Positions 10,301-16,928 of a stretch of DNA of 16,928 nucleotides are shown in pieces (position 1 is the first letter of the stretch; each line of letters opens with the position of its first letter). A program made the position numbers and the translations under genes. The notes under the pieces are model-generated. The model was not told the DNA's origin. It did no database searches and saw only the letters and a program-made list of their open reading frames with translations. Location: the NCBI GenBank assembly GCA_021827255.1, contig JAKAWO010000023.1, positions 1-16,928 of the forward strand. Reading direction: 5' to 3'. This DNA is from Acidobacteriota bacterium. Its GTDB lineage: Bacteria > Acidobacteriota > Terriglobia > UBA7540.

Positions 10301-10570
10301 ATTGAAACCTTGTGCTTCAGATTGACCTGCTTAATCGCGCCGAGTTGTTTCGTCGCCTTGGCTATCTCGCCCCTCAGATAGAGGTGGGGCCGCGCCATTG
10401 GCCTGTGGAGTGCGGTGGCGGACAAAAAATGTCAATATGCCTGTTTTTGTCACCGCACTTTTGATTTGGAGCCGCTATCGCCGTTGGTAGGGGGCTTCGG
10501 GATATCCGGCTAAGTTATGTATTGTCAGCTAGATAGATATTTGTCTGGTCAGGGAGCCAGTCCTTTAGCT
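10301..10570. other. Intergenic stretch with one inverted repeat, no gene seen
   Basis: Between the tRNA-side fragment and the pilin promoter. No open frame here has a start, ribosome site and recognisable product. The only clear structure is the AT-rich-stem inverted repeat at 10410-10458. Confidence 0.5.
10410..10458. repeat. Inverted repeat upstream of the pilin gene
   Basis: GTGCGGTG+(GCGG)+ACAAAAA faces TTTTTGT+CACCGCAC: 15 paired bases with one 4-nt bulge and a ~14-nt loop, followed by TTTT (10459-10462). It could be a plus-strand terminator or a decayed mobile repeat. It differs from the GTAG-type REP elements. Confidence 0.5.
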
Positions 10571-10571
10571 T

Positions 10572-10586
10572 TGGCACAGGAAGTGC
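10572..10586 (+). promoter_or_regulatory. Sigma-54 (RpoN)-type promoter of the pilin gene
   Basis: TGGCACAGGAAGTGC: the -24 GG and -12 GC have the exact required spacing, and TGGCAC fully matches the consensus. Transcription would start near 10598, about 30 nt before the pilin ATG. RpoN control of type IV pilins is well known (Pseudomonas, Myxococcus, Geobacter). It implies an enhancer-binding activator encoded elsewhere. Confidence 0.65.
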
Positions 10587-10627
10587 GATCCAGCGGCTGG
10601 TTTGAGATTGCCAGCATGGGGTGGAAA

Positions 10628-11131
10628 ATGATGAACAAACAGGATCGTGGATTCACGCTGATTGAGTTGCTGATTGTGATCGCGATTATCCTGGTTATTG
10701 CAGCGATTGCCATTCCAAACCTGTTGCGCTCGCGCATCGCGGCGAATCAGGCTTCTGCGGTCAGTTCCCTGCGAACGCTCAACACGGCAGAGGTGACTTA
10801 CGCCACCACTTACAATGTGGGTTACAGCGCGCAGCTCTCCTATCTTGGCCCTCCTTCGCCCGCTGGGGCTGCGGTCAACTCGACGGGGGCCGGCATCGTG
10901 GACAGCGTGCTTGCCGGAACCTCCAACACATCTGAAAAGAGCGGCTACCAGTTTACTTATTCTCCCGGCACGATCGCGGATGGAAAGGTCATGAACTTTG
11001 GCATTCGCGCTGACCCGGTCAGCCGGGGGATCACCGGACAGAACTCGTACTACGTTGACGAATCTGGGGTGATTCGGCAGAACGCGAGCGGCGCTCAGGC
11101 AACCGCGGCCGATTCGCCGTTGGCCGGTTAG
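10628..11131 (+). CDS. Type IV pilin / pseudopilin major-subunit-like protein
   Basis: 167 residues from ATG 10628 (ATG 10631 is equally possible). The short leader MMNKQDRG precedes the prepilin peptidase site G^FTLIELLIVIAIILVIAAIAIPNLL: Gly at -1, Phe at +1, Glu at +5, then the hydrophobic helix that packs the pilus core. After it comes the usual RSRIAANQASAVSSLRTLNTAEVTYATTY helix, then a Gly/Ser-rich globular tail without the C-terminal disulfide pair of many PilA proteins. The frame extends to an ATG at 10517, but that would include the sigma-54 promoter and bury the leader, so I reject it. No assembly genes are near, so it is an orphan pilin, perhaps a structural subunit or a minor pilin used in motility, adhesion or secretion. 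Confidence 0.9.
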   Translation: MMNKQDRGFTLIELLIVIAIILVIAAIAIPNLLRSRIAANQASAVSSLRTLNTAEVTYATTYNVGYSAQLSYLGPPSPAGAAVNSTGAGIVDSVLAGTSNTSEKSGYQFTYSPGTIADGKVMNFGIRADPVSRGITGQNSYYVDESGVIRQNASGAQATAADSPLAG

Positions 11132-11478
11132 ACCGAACGCCGCTAGCCTACCTTTCGTTTCAGGCTTGACTCATTATCAAGAACTGACGCGCGCCTTGGG
11201 TTGAAGGCCCGCCCGGCATGTTTCTGCAAGAAGGGAAAATGCTGTCAACTGACACCCCCTCTGGGCTGAGCGAATCGGATCAGTGCATTCGTCTTCAGGG
11301 TCTCTAATTTTGGAGAATGGTGCTACCAGGGCGCTGGCCTTTTGTGATAAATTTTGAATTCAAGTTTGTTCTTCCTTTGACCTTGGCGCTCGCGGCGGCC
11401 TTCCATCTGATGAGGGTCGCAAAATATAGTGAGAGCGTTGTTTTCTAGCGCGGCTTGGCTGGCGCCGAGGGAGAATGT
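11132..11478. other. Pilin-pntAA intergenic region
   Basis: 347 nt without a supported gene. A weak 5-bp hairpin (AGCCT/AGGCT, 11145-11166) follows the pilin. TATAGT near 11426-11431 could be a -10 for the pnt operon, but no good -35 stands 17 nt upstream. Open frames here lack start or ribosome-site support. Confidence 0.4.
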
Positions 11479-12663
11479 ATGGTCATCGGTGTTCCCAAAG
11501 AAAGCTTTCCGGGCGAGCGGCGAGTGGCGCTGACCCCGCTGGCAATGCCGGCCCTCAGGAAGGCAGGATTCACGGTGACCGTCGAGGCTGGCGCGGGCGT
11601 CGCTGCGGGCTATGCGGACGCCGATTACGAGTCGAAAGGCGCCAAGATCGCTGCGAGCCGTAAAGAGGTTTTTTCCAACGGTGACATCATCACCCAAGTC
11701 CTTTGCTACGGCTCGAACGACCGAACCGGCCAGGACGACTTGGCTCTAATGCGCCCCGGCCAAGTGCTGATGGGCTTCCTGCGGCCGCTCGGCGCGGTCG
11801 AAACCGTCCGCCAGATCGCCGCCACCGGGGTCACGTCGTTCTCTTTCGAGTTGATGCCTCGAATTACTCGAGCGCAGAGCATGGATGCGCTTTCGACCAT
11901 GGGGACCATCTGCGGTTACAAGGCCGTGCTGCTGGCCGCCAACACGCTTCCGAAGCTCTTTCCTATGATGACCACGGCGGCGGGCACCGTCACGCCAGCT
12001 CGGGTTCTGATTATGGGCGCCGGGGTGGCGGGCTTGCAGGCCATCGCCACCGCGCGGCGGCTGGGCGCGGTAGCAACCGCTTACGATCTTCGTCCCGCCG
12101 TGAAGGAGCAAGTCCAAAGCCTGGGCGGGCGTTTTTTGGAGCTTCCTTTGGAAGCCAAGGATGCTCAGGACGCGGGGGGTTACGCCAAGGCGCAAGACGA
12201 CACTTTCTACCAGAAGCAGCGCGAGCTGCTGGGCCGCGCGGTGGGGGAGAGCGATGCGGTGATCACGGCGGCGGTTGTGCCGGGCCGCAAGTCGCCCGTG
12301 CTGGTGACGCGCGAGATGGTCGAGCGCATGGCGCTGGGGTCGGTGATTGTGGATCTGGCAGCGGAGCGAGGCGGCAATTGCGAGCTGACGCGGGCCGGGG
12401 AGGTGACGGTCGAGCACGGCGTGACGATCATCGGCCAAATCAACTTGGCGAGCACGGTGCCCTATCACGCCAGCCAGATGTACGCGCGCAACCTGACCGC
12501 CTTTCTGTTGCACTTGTTCAAGAACGGCGGGGCCGAACTCGATCTGACGGATGAAATCACCCGCGAGACCCTGGTGACCCGGGGCGGCGAGATCGTCCAA
12601 CCGCGGGTGCGCGAGTTCTTCAAGTTGCCCGCGCTGCCCGCCAAAGGGGCCGAGGGCGCTTGA
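11479..12663 (+). CDS. pntAA: NAD(P) transhydrogenase subunit alpha 1
   Basis: Part of the membrane transhydrogenase that transfers hydride between NADH and NADP+ driven by the proton gradient, supplying NADPH. This is the soluble NAD(H)-binding domain I. 394 residues from ATG 11479, which has GAGGGAGA about six bases before it; an in-frame ATG at 11455 lacks a site and would add eight non-family residues. It starts MVIGVPKESFPGERRVALTP, the alanine dehydrogenase/PNT N-terminal signature. FELMPRITRAQSMDALS and LPMMTTAAGT-like blocks follow, then the Rossmann motif GAGVAGL (180-186) with YDLRPAVKEQ after strand two. The C-terminus carries AERGGNCELTRAGE. It is the split form in which domains I and II are separate proteins, with pntAB and pntB directly downstream. 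Confidence 0.95.
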   Translation: MVIGVPKESFPGERRVALTPLAMPALRKAGFTVTVEAGAGVAAGYADADYESKGAKIAASRKEVFSNGDIITQVLCYGSNDRTGQDDLALMRPGQVLMGFLRPLGAVETVRQIAATGVTSFSFELMPRITRAQSMDALSTMGTICGYKAVLLAANTLPKLFPMMTTAAGTVTPARVLIMGAGVAGLQAIATARRLGAVATAYDLRPAVKEQVQSLGGRFLELPLEAKDAQDAGGYAKAQDDTFYQKQRELLGRAVGESDAVITAAVVPGRKSPVLVTREMVERMALGSVIVDLAAERGGNCELTRAGEVTVEHGVTIIGQINLASTVPYHASQMYARNLTAFLLHLFKNGGAELDLTDEITRETLVTRGGEIVQPRVREFFKLPALPAKGAEGA

Positions 12664-12680
12664 TCGCCGACCCGCGGCGA
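12664..12680 (+). repeat. Small hairpin after the pntAA stop
   Basis: TCGCCG-ACCCG-CGGCGA, a 6-bp stem immediately after the pntAA stop codon. It might tune the ratio of downstream to upstream translation or mRNA stability; no T-tract. Confidence 0.3.
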
Positions 12681-12731
12681 GGGGAGTGAGCGGCGGCGCG
12701 GCCGGCGCCTGCGTCCGCGAAGGAGGGAAGA

Positions 12732-13028
12732 GTGCCAACCCATTTCATCTCGAGCATATATGTTTTTGTGCTGGCGGGCTTCATCGGGTTTGAAGTCATC
12801 AAGCAGGTTTCCCGGCTGCTCCACACGCCGCTGATGGCGTTGACGAACGCGCTCGACGCCGTCGTCGTGGTCGCCGCCATCATCATCGCCGGACGGGCGG
12901 AAACCCCGCTTTCCGCCGTACTGGGTATCATCGCCGTCGTCGCTTCCTTCAGCAACATGGTGGGCGGTTTCCTGATCACGGACCGAATGCTGCGCATGTT
13001 CAAGTTGAGCAAGCAGAAAAAATCATGA
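12732..13028 (+). CDS. pntAB: NAD(P) transhydrogenase subunit alpha 2
   Basis: 98-residue membrane subunit forming part of the proton channel (domain II). Start GTG 12732 has a strong AAGGAGG (12720-12726) five bases upstream, which decides the start. Three hydrophobic segments: IYVFVLAGFIGFEVI (~9-23), LDAVVVVAAIIIAG (~38-51) and LGIIAVVASFSNMVGGFLI (~60-80). It ends with the family-typical GGFLITDRMLRMFK. The stop overlaps the pntB start (ATGA), so translation is probably coupled. Confidence 0.93.
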   Translation: MPTHFISSIYVFVLAGFIGFEVIKQVSRLLHTPLMALTNALDAVVVVAAIIIAGRAETPLSAVLGIIAVVASFSNMVGGFLITDRMLRMFKLSKQKKS

Positions 13029-14419
13029 ACCCGCTGCCTCTTAGCACGCTGATAGATTTTGCCTATCTGATCGCCATCGTGCTGTTTATTCTGGCGCTCC
13101 GCTGGCTGAGTTCGCCGGCAACGGCGCGGCGCGGCGTCCTGGCGGGGGAAATCGGCGCGGCGCTGGCGGTGGTCGCGACGTTCGCCAATCCGGAAGTTGT
13201 CACCTACAAGTGGATTTTAATTGCGCTGCTGGCTGGGGCGATCATCGGAATCCCACTGGGTTTGGTTCCGATGACCGCGGTGCCGCAACGGACGGCCTTG
13301 AGCCACGCGTTCGGCGCGCTGTCCGCCGCTCTCATCGGCATCGCGGAGTATTACGTTCGGGCGCCGCACGTCACCAAATTTGGGATGACCGAAATCTCCA
13401 TGGAAGTCATCATCGGAGGGCTGAGCTTTACGGGCAGTCTGATCGCCGCCGGCAAGCTGCAGGAGATTTTGCCCCAGCGCCCCATCACTTACCGCGGGCA
13501 GAACATCGTCAGCCTGTCCGTGCTGGGTGCAGCCGTCCTCCTGGCCCTCCTCCTCATCTTTCATCCGGGCTACACGGAACTTTTCCCCGTGATGGTCGCT
13601 GTCTCCCTGCTGTTTGGCGTCATGCTGGTCACCCCGATCGGCGGGGCGGACATGCCCACCGTCATTTCGTTGCTGAATTCCTACGTTGGGCTGTCGGCGG
13701 CCTTGCTGGGGTTTGTGCTCAACAACAAAGTGCTGATCGTGGCTGGGGCGCTGGACGGTTCCTCGGGCTTCATCCTGTCCGTCATTATGTGCAAGGCGAT
13801 GAACCGCTCCTTCATTAACGTCATGTTTGGGGCGTTTGGGCAGGTGCAAGCCTCCGCCGAGACGGCTCAGGAAACTCGGCCGGTCCACTCGGCGACCGCC
13901 GAAGACGCCGCCGCGATTCTTGGCGCGGCCAGTTCCGTCATCATTGCGCCGGGTTACGGAATGGCCGTCGCTCAGGCCCAGCACAAAGTGCGCGAGCTTT
14001 TTGATGTTCTGACCAAGCGCGGCGTAGAGGTGAAATTCGCCATCCACCCGGTCGCTGGCCGGATGCCCGGCCACATGAACGTCCTGCTGGCCGAAGCGGA
14101 TATTCCTTATGACAAGCTGCTCGACATGGAGGCTGCGAACTCGGAGTTCTCGCAAGCCGACGTGGCGCTGGTCATCGGCGCCAATGACGTAACCAACCCG
14201 GCGGCGCGCACCGAGCGGGGCAGCCCGATCTACGGCATGCCGATCCTCGACGTGGACAAGGCCCGCACCGTCATGGTCATCAAGCGCAGCCTGAACCCAG
14301 GCTTTGCCGGGATTGACAATCCCCTTTACTACCTCGATAAAACTCTGATGCTGTTCGGCGACGCCAAGACCTTTGTTGGAGATATCGTCCACGAATTGGC
14401 GGGCGGGAACGCCTCCTGA
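13025..14419 (+). CDS. pntB: NAD(P) transhydrogenase subunit beta
   Basis: 464 residues. The N-terminal part, ~10-270, is multi-helix membrane domain II (ALSHAFGALSAALIGIAEYY, GGLSFTGSLIAAGKLQ, MPTVISLLNSYVGLSAALLGF). A Thr/Ala/Glu-rich hinge (~275-300) leads to NADP(H)-binding domain III (~300-464): GYGMAVAQAQ (310-319), HPVAGRMPGHMNVLLAEA (341-358), GANDVTNPAA (385-394) and VIKRSLNPGFAG (418-429). All conserved blocks are intact, so the enzyme should be functional. Start ATG 13025 overlaps the pntAB stop by four bases. With pntAA and pntAB it completes the proton-translocating transhydrogenase of the inner membrane. Confidence 0.96.
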   Translation: MNPLPLSTLIDFAYLIAIVLFILALRWLSSPATARRGVLAGEIGAALAVVATFANPEVVTYKWILIALLAGAIIGIPLGLVPMTAVPQRTALSHAFGALSAALIGIAEYYVRAPHVTKFGMTEISMEVIIGGLSFTGSLIAAGKLQEILPQRPITYRGQNIVSLSVLGAAVLLALLLIFHPGYTELFPVMVAVSLLFGVMLVTPIGGADMPTVISLLNSYVGLSAALLGFVLNNKVLIVAGALDGSSGFILSVIMCKAMNRSFINVMFGAFGQVQASAETAQETRPVHSATAEDAAAILGAASSVIIAPGYGMAVAQAQHKVRELFDVLTKRGVEVKFAIHPVAGRMPGHMNVLLAEADIPYDKLLDMEAANSEFSQADVALVIGANDVTNPAARTERGSPIYGMPILDVDKARTVMVIKRSLNPGFAGIDNPLYYLDKTLMLFGDAKTFVGDIVHELAGGNAS

Positions 14420-14428
14420 TGACGAGCA

Positions 14429-14457
14429 TTGACGGCTCGCGCCGGGCAGTTTAGATT
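14429..14457 (+). promoter_or_regulatory. Possible sigma-70 promoter for the 73-aa gene
   Basis: TTGACG (14429-14434), a 17-nt spacer and TAGATT (14452-14457). Start near 14464 would leave a ~125-nt leader before the GTG at 14590. Confidence 0.4.
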
Positions 14458-14463
14458 GAAAGA

Positions 14464-14589
14464 GCGCTTGGGGAGAGCGAAGAGGGGTTTCGGCCCCGGC
14501 AAGTGGCGCCGCCTCCAGGGGCACGGTCGCGACGGGAGGCCGCCGGCATCCTCCGGAAGCCGGAAAGGCGAAGAAAGGAATTTACATCC
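14464..14589 (+). other. Long GC-rich structured leader before the 73-aa gene
   Basis: Several short hairpins can be drawn: CGCT/AGCG near 14464-14480, GGGG-TTTCGG-CCCC near 14485-14498, GCCTCC/GGAGGC near 14512-14542, and CCGGC/GCCGG near 14545-14565. I recognise no known riboswitch or small RNA family. It may be an ordinary GC-rich leader. Confidence 0.25.
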
Positions 14590-14811
14590 GTGGCGGTTCC
14601 CAAGATTCAACTCGGCCAGCTTTGGCGTCTGGATGAGACGGGCGACAACTGGCTCGTCACCAAGGGTTATTCCGAGGCGTTTACCTCTTACGCCGTCCTC
14701 CGCAAAGTCGGCGGCACCGCCGCCGACATCCGCCGAGTGAAAGTGGAAAGAACTGCCGAGGGCGTCAAGCTGCCGGGGTTCACGTTCACACAGGAATCCG
14801 AAACCTTCTGA
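14590..14811 (+). CDS. Small protein of unknown function (73 aa)
   Basis: Start GTG 14590 (MAVPKIQLGQLWRLDETGDNW) is chosen because AAAGGA lies about ten bases upstream and the longer in-frame start (14503) adds a low-complexity Arg-rich stretch. The protein looks like a compact beta-rich domain: QLWRLDETGDNWLVTKGYSE and FTSYAVLRKVGG, then a charged strand RRVKVERTAEGVKLPGF, ending TFTQESETF. No signal peptide, membrane segment or metal motif. I have a weak impression that similar short proteins occur in other Acidobacteriota, but I cannot name the family. It sits alone between pntB and dedA with its own possible promoter. Confidence 0.65.
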   Translation: MAVPKIQLGQLWRLDETGDNWLVTKGYSEAFTSYAVLRKVGGTAADIRRVKVERTAEGVKLPGFTFTQESETF

Positions 14812-14882
14812 ACGTCACGCCGGGCGTCTCAGTCTGCGGGAGCGCGCGGCGCTTACCGGCCAGTTCTCGACTCGGCTGCTCC

Positions 14883-15506
14883 ATGCTGACCTTTGTTCTC
14901 GAATCGGTCGGACGTTTCATCATCCTTGTCATCTCCCGCGCCGGCTACGGCGGCGTGCTCTTGCTGATGGCGGTCGAGTCCGCGTGCATCCCTTTGCCCT
15001 CTGAAGTGATTATGCCGTTTGCGGGCTACCTGGCGTTCCTGGGGCGATTCACTGTGGCGAAGGCGGCCCTGGCGGGCACGCTGGGCAGCAACGTGGGCTC
15101 GATGGTCGCTTATTACATCGGCGCGTTCGGGGGCCGTCCCTTTGTAGAACGCTACGGCCGTTACGTCCTGCTCAGCCGGCACGATCTCGACCTCGCCGAC
15201 CGGTGGTTTGCCCGTTATGGGGATTGGGCTGTGGGTTTCGGCCGCGTTCTGCCCGTGGTGCGAACCTTTATCGCCCTGCCGGCCGGCGTAGCCCGCATGA
15301 ACCTTGTCCGTTTCAACATCTACACCTTCCTCGGCTCGTTGCCTTGGTGCTGGGCGCTCGCATGGGCTGGCTATAAGCTCGGCCAGCGGTGGACGGTCCT
15401 GAGATCCTATTTCCATGGCGTGGATGACGGCATGGCGGCGATCCTGCTGCTGGCGGTCGCCGGATTCATTTGGAGCCATTGGAAAAATCGCCTGCCCGCT
15501 GCCTGA
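14883..15506 (+). CDS. DedA-family membrane protein (VTT/SNARE-associated domain)
   Basis: 207 residues, four to five hydrophobic segments, inner membrane. It carries the DedA signature: VESACIPLPSEVIMPFAGYLAF (32-52, with the conserved Glu and Pro-x-Pro-Ser-Glu), GTLGSNVGSMVAYYIGAFGG, and GRVLPVVRTFIALPAGVARM (120-139) followed by F...FLGSLPWCWALAWAGYKLGQRW. The paired Arg and Pro residues needed for function in characterised DedA proteins are present. DedA relatives act in lipid-carrier (undecaprenyl phosphate) or phospholipid translocation and membrane homeostasis; which one applies here cannot be told. Start ATG 14883 has no clear ribosome site. Confidence 0.9.
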   Translation: MLTFVLESVGRFIILVISRAGYGGVLLLMAVESACIPLPSEVIMPFAGYLAFLGRFTVAKAALAGTLGSNVGSMVAYYIGAFGGRPFVERYGRYVLLSRHDLDLADRWFARYGDWAVGFGRVLPVVRTFIALPAGVARMNLVRFNIYTFLGSLPWCWALAWAGYKLGQRWTVLRSYFHGVDDGMAAILLLAVAGFIWSHWKNRLPAA

Positions 15507-15562
15507 GCGGCCGTCGTCGCCAGGACAAATCGCGCTGCCCGCCCGGACCGGCCGCGCTATAA

Positions 15563-15721
15563 TGGCCGCGCCCGGCGCAGAACCCCGAGCCCCTTTCGAT
15601 TGACCAGGGAACTTTTGAAGACGGCCGCTGGGTTTTTCGCCGGCGATTAAACGGCGACGAGAGACACATTTTCCTTCCTCCCCGTCGCGGCCGCATTCTG
15701 GCAGTGCGGCTCACCCGATAA
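15563..15721 (+). pseudogene. C-terminal remnant of a glycoside hydrolase-like gene
   Basis: An open frame without a start, from just after a stop at 15560 to TAA at 15719-15721 (52 codons). It includes GTFEDGRWVFRRRLNGDER and ends RGRILAVRLTR. The pattern G-x-FEDGRWV-x-RRLNGDE ... RI-x-x-V-x-L-x-R resembles the C-terminal end of DUF5597-type/GH35-related beta-galactosidase-like proteins. No upstream part of such a gene remains, as dedA ends 57 nt before. I read it as a decayed tail left by deletion; the resemblance is from memory of the family. Confidence 0.35.
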
Positions 15722-15772
15722 GGTTCAGGTTGCTGCAGCGGGATTCTTCCGCGATGACTTGAAAGCCGAAGC

Positions 15773-15789
15773 CTCCATCTCAGATGGAG
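15773..15789. repeat. Palindrome over the bshB1 stop codon
   Basis: CTCCATCT-C-AGATGGAG, an almost perfect inverted repeat covering the TGA of bshB1 (15782-15780). It would fold as a 6-bp stem with a 5-nt loop. No T-run follows on the minus strand, so terminator function is doubtful. Confidence 0.35.
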
Positions 15790-16499
15790 CGAACCGGCAT
15801 TTTCACGATGTCTTCGACCCCGGCGACTTCTGTGGTGACGAAGGGCTCTCCGTAGCGGGCGCCAATCATCAATCCAAAATGGCGCGCCAGCGATGCGACG
15901 CGCTCCCGCAAGTCCTCACGGGCAGGGAAAAGGTTTTGCATGTCCTTGCGGTCGGAAAACTGCGAAGAGTAGGCGAGAACGGCCTTGAGCTTTTTTTCAA
16001 ACTGGGCGGTGATGTCCACGACGAAGGTGGGGCGAAGGGAGGGAACGTAGAGCGTAGAGTAGATGATCTTGCGCGGGCGATGCGGCCTGCCTTCCAGCGC
16101 CAGGCGCGCGAGGCCTGCGTAAAAACACGCCTCGTAACCGATCTTCCCGGCGGCGTAGTGGTCCGGGTGTCGGCCTTCCCAGTAAGGAAGAATCACGGTC
16201 CGCGGTCGAAGCTCGCGAATCTTTTGCGCGATTTTCAGCTTATAGTCGCGCCGGTCCTCGATCCCCGCGTCCGGCAGGAGAAGGTTTTCGCGATGCGCCA
16301 GGCCCATGATTTTCGCCGCCTTTGCCGCTTCCAGCTCGCGCAAGCCGGCGTTACCGCGCGTGCCCGATTCGCCCGCCGTCAAATCGAGCAAACCCACGCG
16401 ATAGCCTGCCTCCACCGTCTTGATGACCGTCCCGCCACAGGTGAGCTCGGTATCGTCGGGGTGGGCGGCAATCGAAAGCACGTCAAGATCGAGGCTCAC
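15780..16499 (-). CDS. bshB1: Bacillithiol biosynthesis N-acetylglucosaminyl-malate deacetylase-like (BshB1)
   Basis: 239 residues of the PIG-L/LmbE zinc deacetylase family. It removes acetate from GlcNAc-malate to give GlcN-malate, the middle step of bacillithiol synthesis; cytoplasmic. Zinc-site motifs: AAHPDDTEL (11-19) and RHPDH (110-114). BshB1-type markers are DLTAGESGTRGN, LPDAGIEDRRDY, FVVDITAQFEKKLKAVLAYSSQF and the C-terminal ARYGEPF. Length and these blocks favour BshB1 over mycothiol MshB or general LmbE proteins. Start GTG 16499 overlaps the end of the glutaredoxin-like gene by 17 nt, so the pair is probably translationally coupled. bshA and bshC are not in the window. Confidence 0.88.
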   Translation of the reverse strand: MSLDLDVLSIAAHPDDTELTCGGTVIKTVEAGYRVGLLDLTAGESGTRGNAGLRELEAAKAAKIMGLAHRENLLLPDAGIEDRRDYKLKIAQKIRELRPRTVILPYWEGRHPDHYAAGKIGYEACFYAGLARLALEGRPHRPRKIIYSTLYVPSLRPTFVVDITAQFEKKLKAVLAYSSQFSDRKDMQNLFPAREDLRERVASLARHFGLMIGARYGEPFVTTEVAGVEDIVKMPVRSI

Positions 16500-16752
16500 G
16501 CGGCATCCTCTCAGTTTGCGCCAAGCGCCTCAGAAATTCAGACTCCTCCAGATGGAACGTAAACGCCTTCTCGCCATTGATGAAGACGACGGGAATCTCC
16601 GCGCGGAACTGCTCGAAAGCCTTTGCGTCTTCGAGGATATTGACTTCACGCACCGAGAAGTTGTGCCGCCGGGCCAGGAGGCGAAGCTGTTCCTTGACCC
16701 TATCGCACAAGCAGCAGCCGGGCTTCGAATAGATCAGAACTTCCGCCGTCAT
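16483..16752 (-). CDS. Glutaredoxin-like thiol-redox protein
   Basis: 89 residues with a thioredoxin fold of the glutaredoxin-like type (PF05768/DUF836 style). VLIYSKPGCCLCDRVKEQL carries the redox pair Cys13-x-x-Cys16 (CCLC); EIPVVFINGEKAF holds the cis-Pro that faces it. It ends in a charged helix. ATG at 16752. First of the pair with bshB1 on the same strand, overlapping it by 17 nt. The link suggests it works with a low-molecular-weight thiol, possibly reducing bacillithiol mixed disulfides, but this is inference; most such proteins have no proven substrate. Confidence 0.85.
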   Translation of the reverse strand: MTAEVLIYSKPGCCLCDRVKEQLRLLARRHNFSVREVNILEDAKAFEQFRAEIPVVFINGEKAFTFHLEESEFLRRLAQTERMPREPRS

Positions 16753-16879
16753 GACGCTGGGTAATGCTCTGCTCCCCTCGTTATCTTACAATCGGATTTG
16801 TCGCGCGGCCAGGACGAAATCACGAAATCCTCTAAGCGCCTACCCAATCCTTTCGCGGTGTGGTATCAATCGAGGGGCT

Positions 16880-16928
16880 ATGGAACACCCGCTGGAGGGA
16901 CAGGTCGCGCTGGTCACGGGCGCGGGGC
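16880..16928 (+). CDS. Short-chain dehydrogenase/reductase, N-terminus only
   Basis: MEHPLEGQVALVTGAG runs off the right edge. VALVTGAG is the first strand and the start of the TGxxxGxG cofactor loop of the SDR family, so an NAD(P)-dependent oxidoreductase is expected. GAGGGG lies only two to three bases before the ATG, closer than ideal. It is divergent from the glutaredoxin-like gene with 127 nt between. Confidence 0.7.
   Translation, partial: MEHPLEGQVALVTGAG

Noticed and set aside
10517..10627. Upstream ATG giving a 204-aa pilin
   Set aside because: Would place the sigma-54 promoter within the coding region and bury the prepilin leader 45 residues in.
13217..14524. 435-aa minus-strand frame opposite pntB
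   Set aside because: His/Arg/Gly-rich shadow translation with no membrane segments or motifs; pntB is certain.
15558..15563. Perfect TATAAT as a promoter
   Set aside because: No -35 box at 16-18 nt and nothing but a gene remnant downstream.
15759..16562. 267-aa plus-strand frame opposite bshB1
   Set aside because: Antisense shadow; bshB1 has all its zinc motifs.

Overview
The window looks like chromosomal DNA from a high-GC bacterium, most probably an Acidobacteriota member. That placement is an inference from gene content: a membrane Ser/Thr kinase with a C-terminal PD40 propeller preceded by a small MTPERW-type domain, an Ig-like repeat protein ending in a YTLTVTGTSGSLTHST-type tail, a split pntAA/pntAB/pntB transhydrogenase, BshB1, and many short palindromes whose open frame reads VAAVYDRR. 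No phage, plasmid or CRISPR genes are visible.

Layout. 1-563 (+): C-terminus of a large surface/Ig-like protein. 702-2048 (-): secreted HELTH metallopeptidase-like protein. 2183-2788 (+): RNase P RNA with its own promoter, much longer than usual. 2892-9744 (-): a probable transcription unit, in transcription order a small kinase-associated domain, a membrane Ser/Thr kinase with beta-propeller, a Tat-exported glycoside hydrolase and glmS; a strong sigma-70-type promoter lies upstream at 9861-9888. 10039-10115 (+): tRNA-Arg(CCU). 10628-11131 (+): type IV pilin behind a good sigma-54-type promoter. 11479-14419 (+): pntAA-pntAB-pntB proton-translocating transhydrogenase. 14590-14811 (+): 73-aa protein of unknown function with a long GC-rich leader. 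14883-15506 (+): DedA membrane protein. 15563-15721 (+): probable tail fragment of a lost gene. 15780-16752 (-): bshB1 overlapped by a glutaredoxin-like gene (low-molecular-weight thiol chemistry). 16880-end (+): start of a short-chain dehydrogenase.

The most unusual feature is a set of REP/BIME-like palindromic elements. Each starts with GTAG (or a variant) followed by a short hairpin, usually as two inverted copies. Two families share the ends GTAGCGG...CCGCTAC but differ in their hairpins. Copies sit in odd places: two inside the RNase P RNA, four or five inside the kinase gene (three in the catalytic domain, the rest in the juxtamembrane linker), and one degenerate copy in the transmembrane part of the Ig-like protein. 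All family-A copies in coding sequence are read in the same frame, because the other two frames of that strand contain TAG or TGA. The pattern resembles the Rickettsia palindromic elements, which also invade proteins and structural RNAs. No REP-associated transposase is present here, so how the elements move cannot be judged from this window.

Support is strongest for rnpB, tRNA-Arg, glmS, the kinase, the pnt operon, the pilin, DedA and bshB1. It is weaker for the exact starts of the glycoside hydrolase and the metallopeptidase, and for all promoters other than those at 9861-9888, 10572-10586 and 2147-2176.
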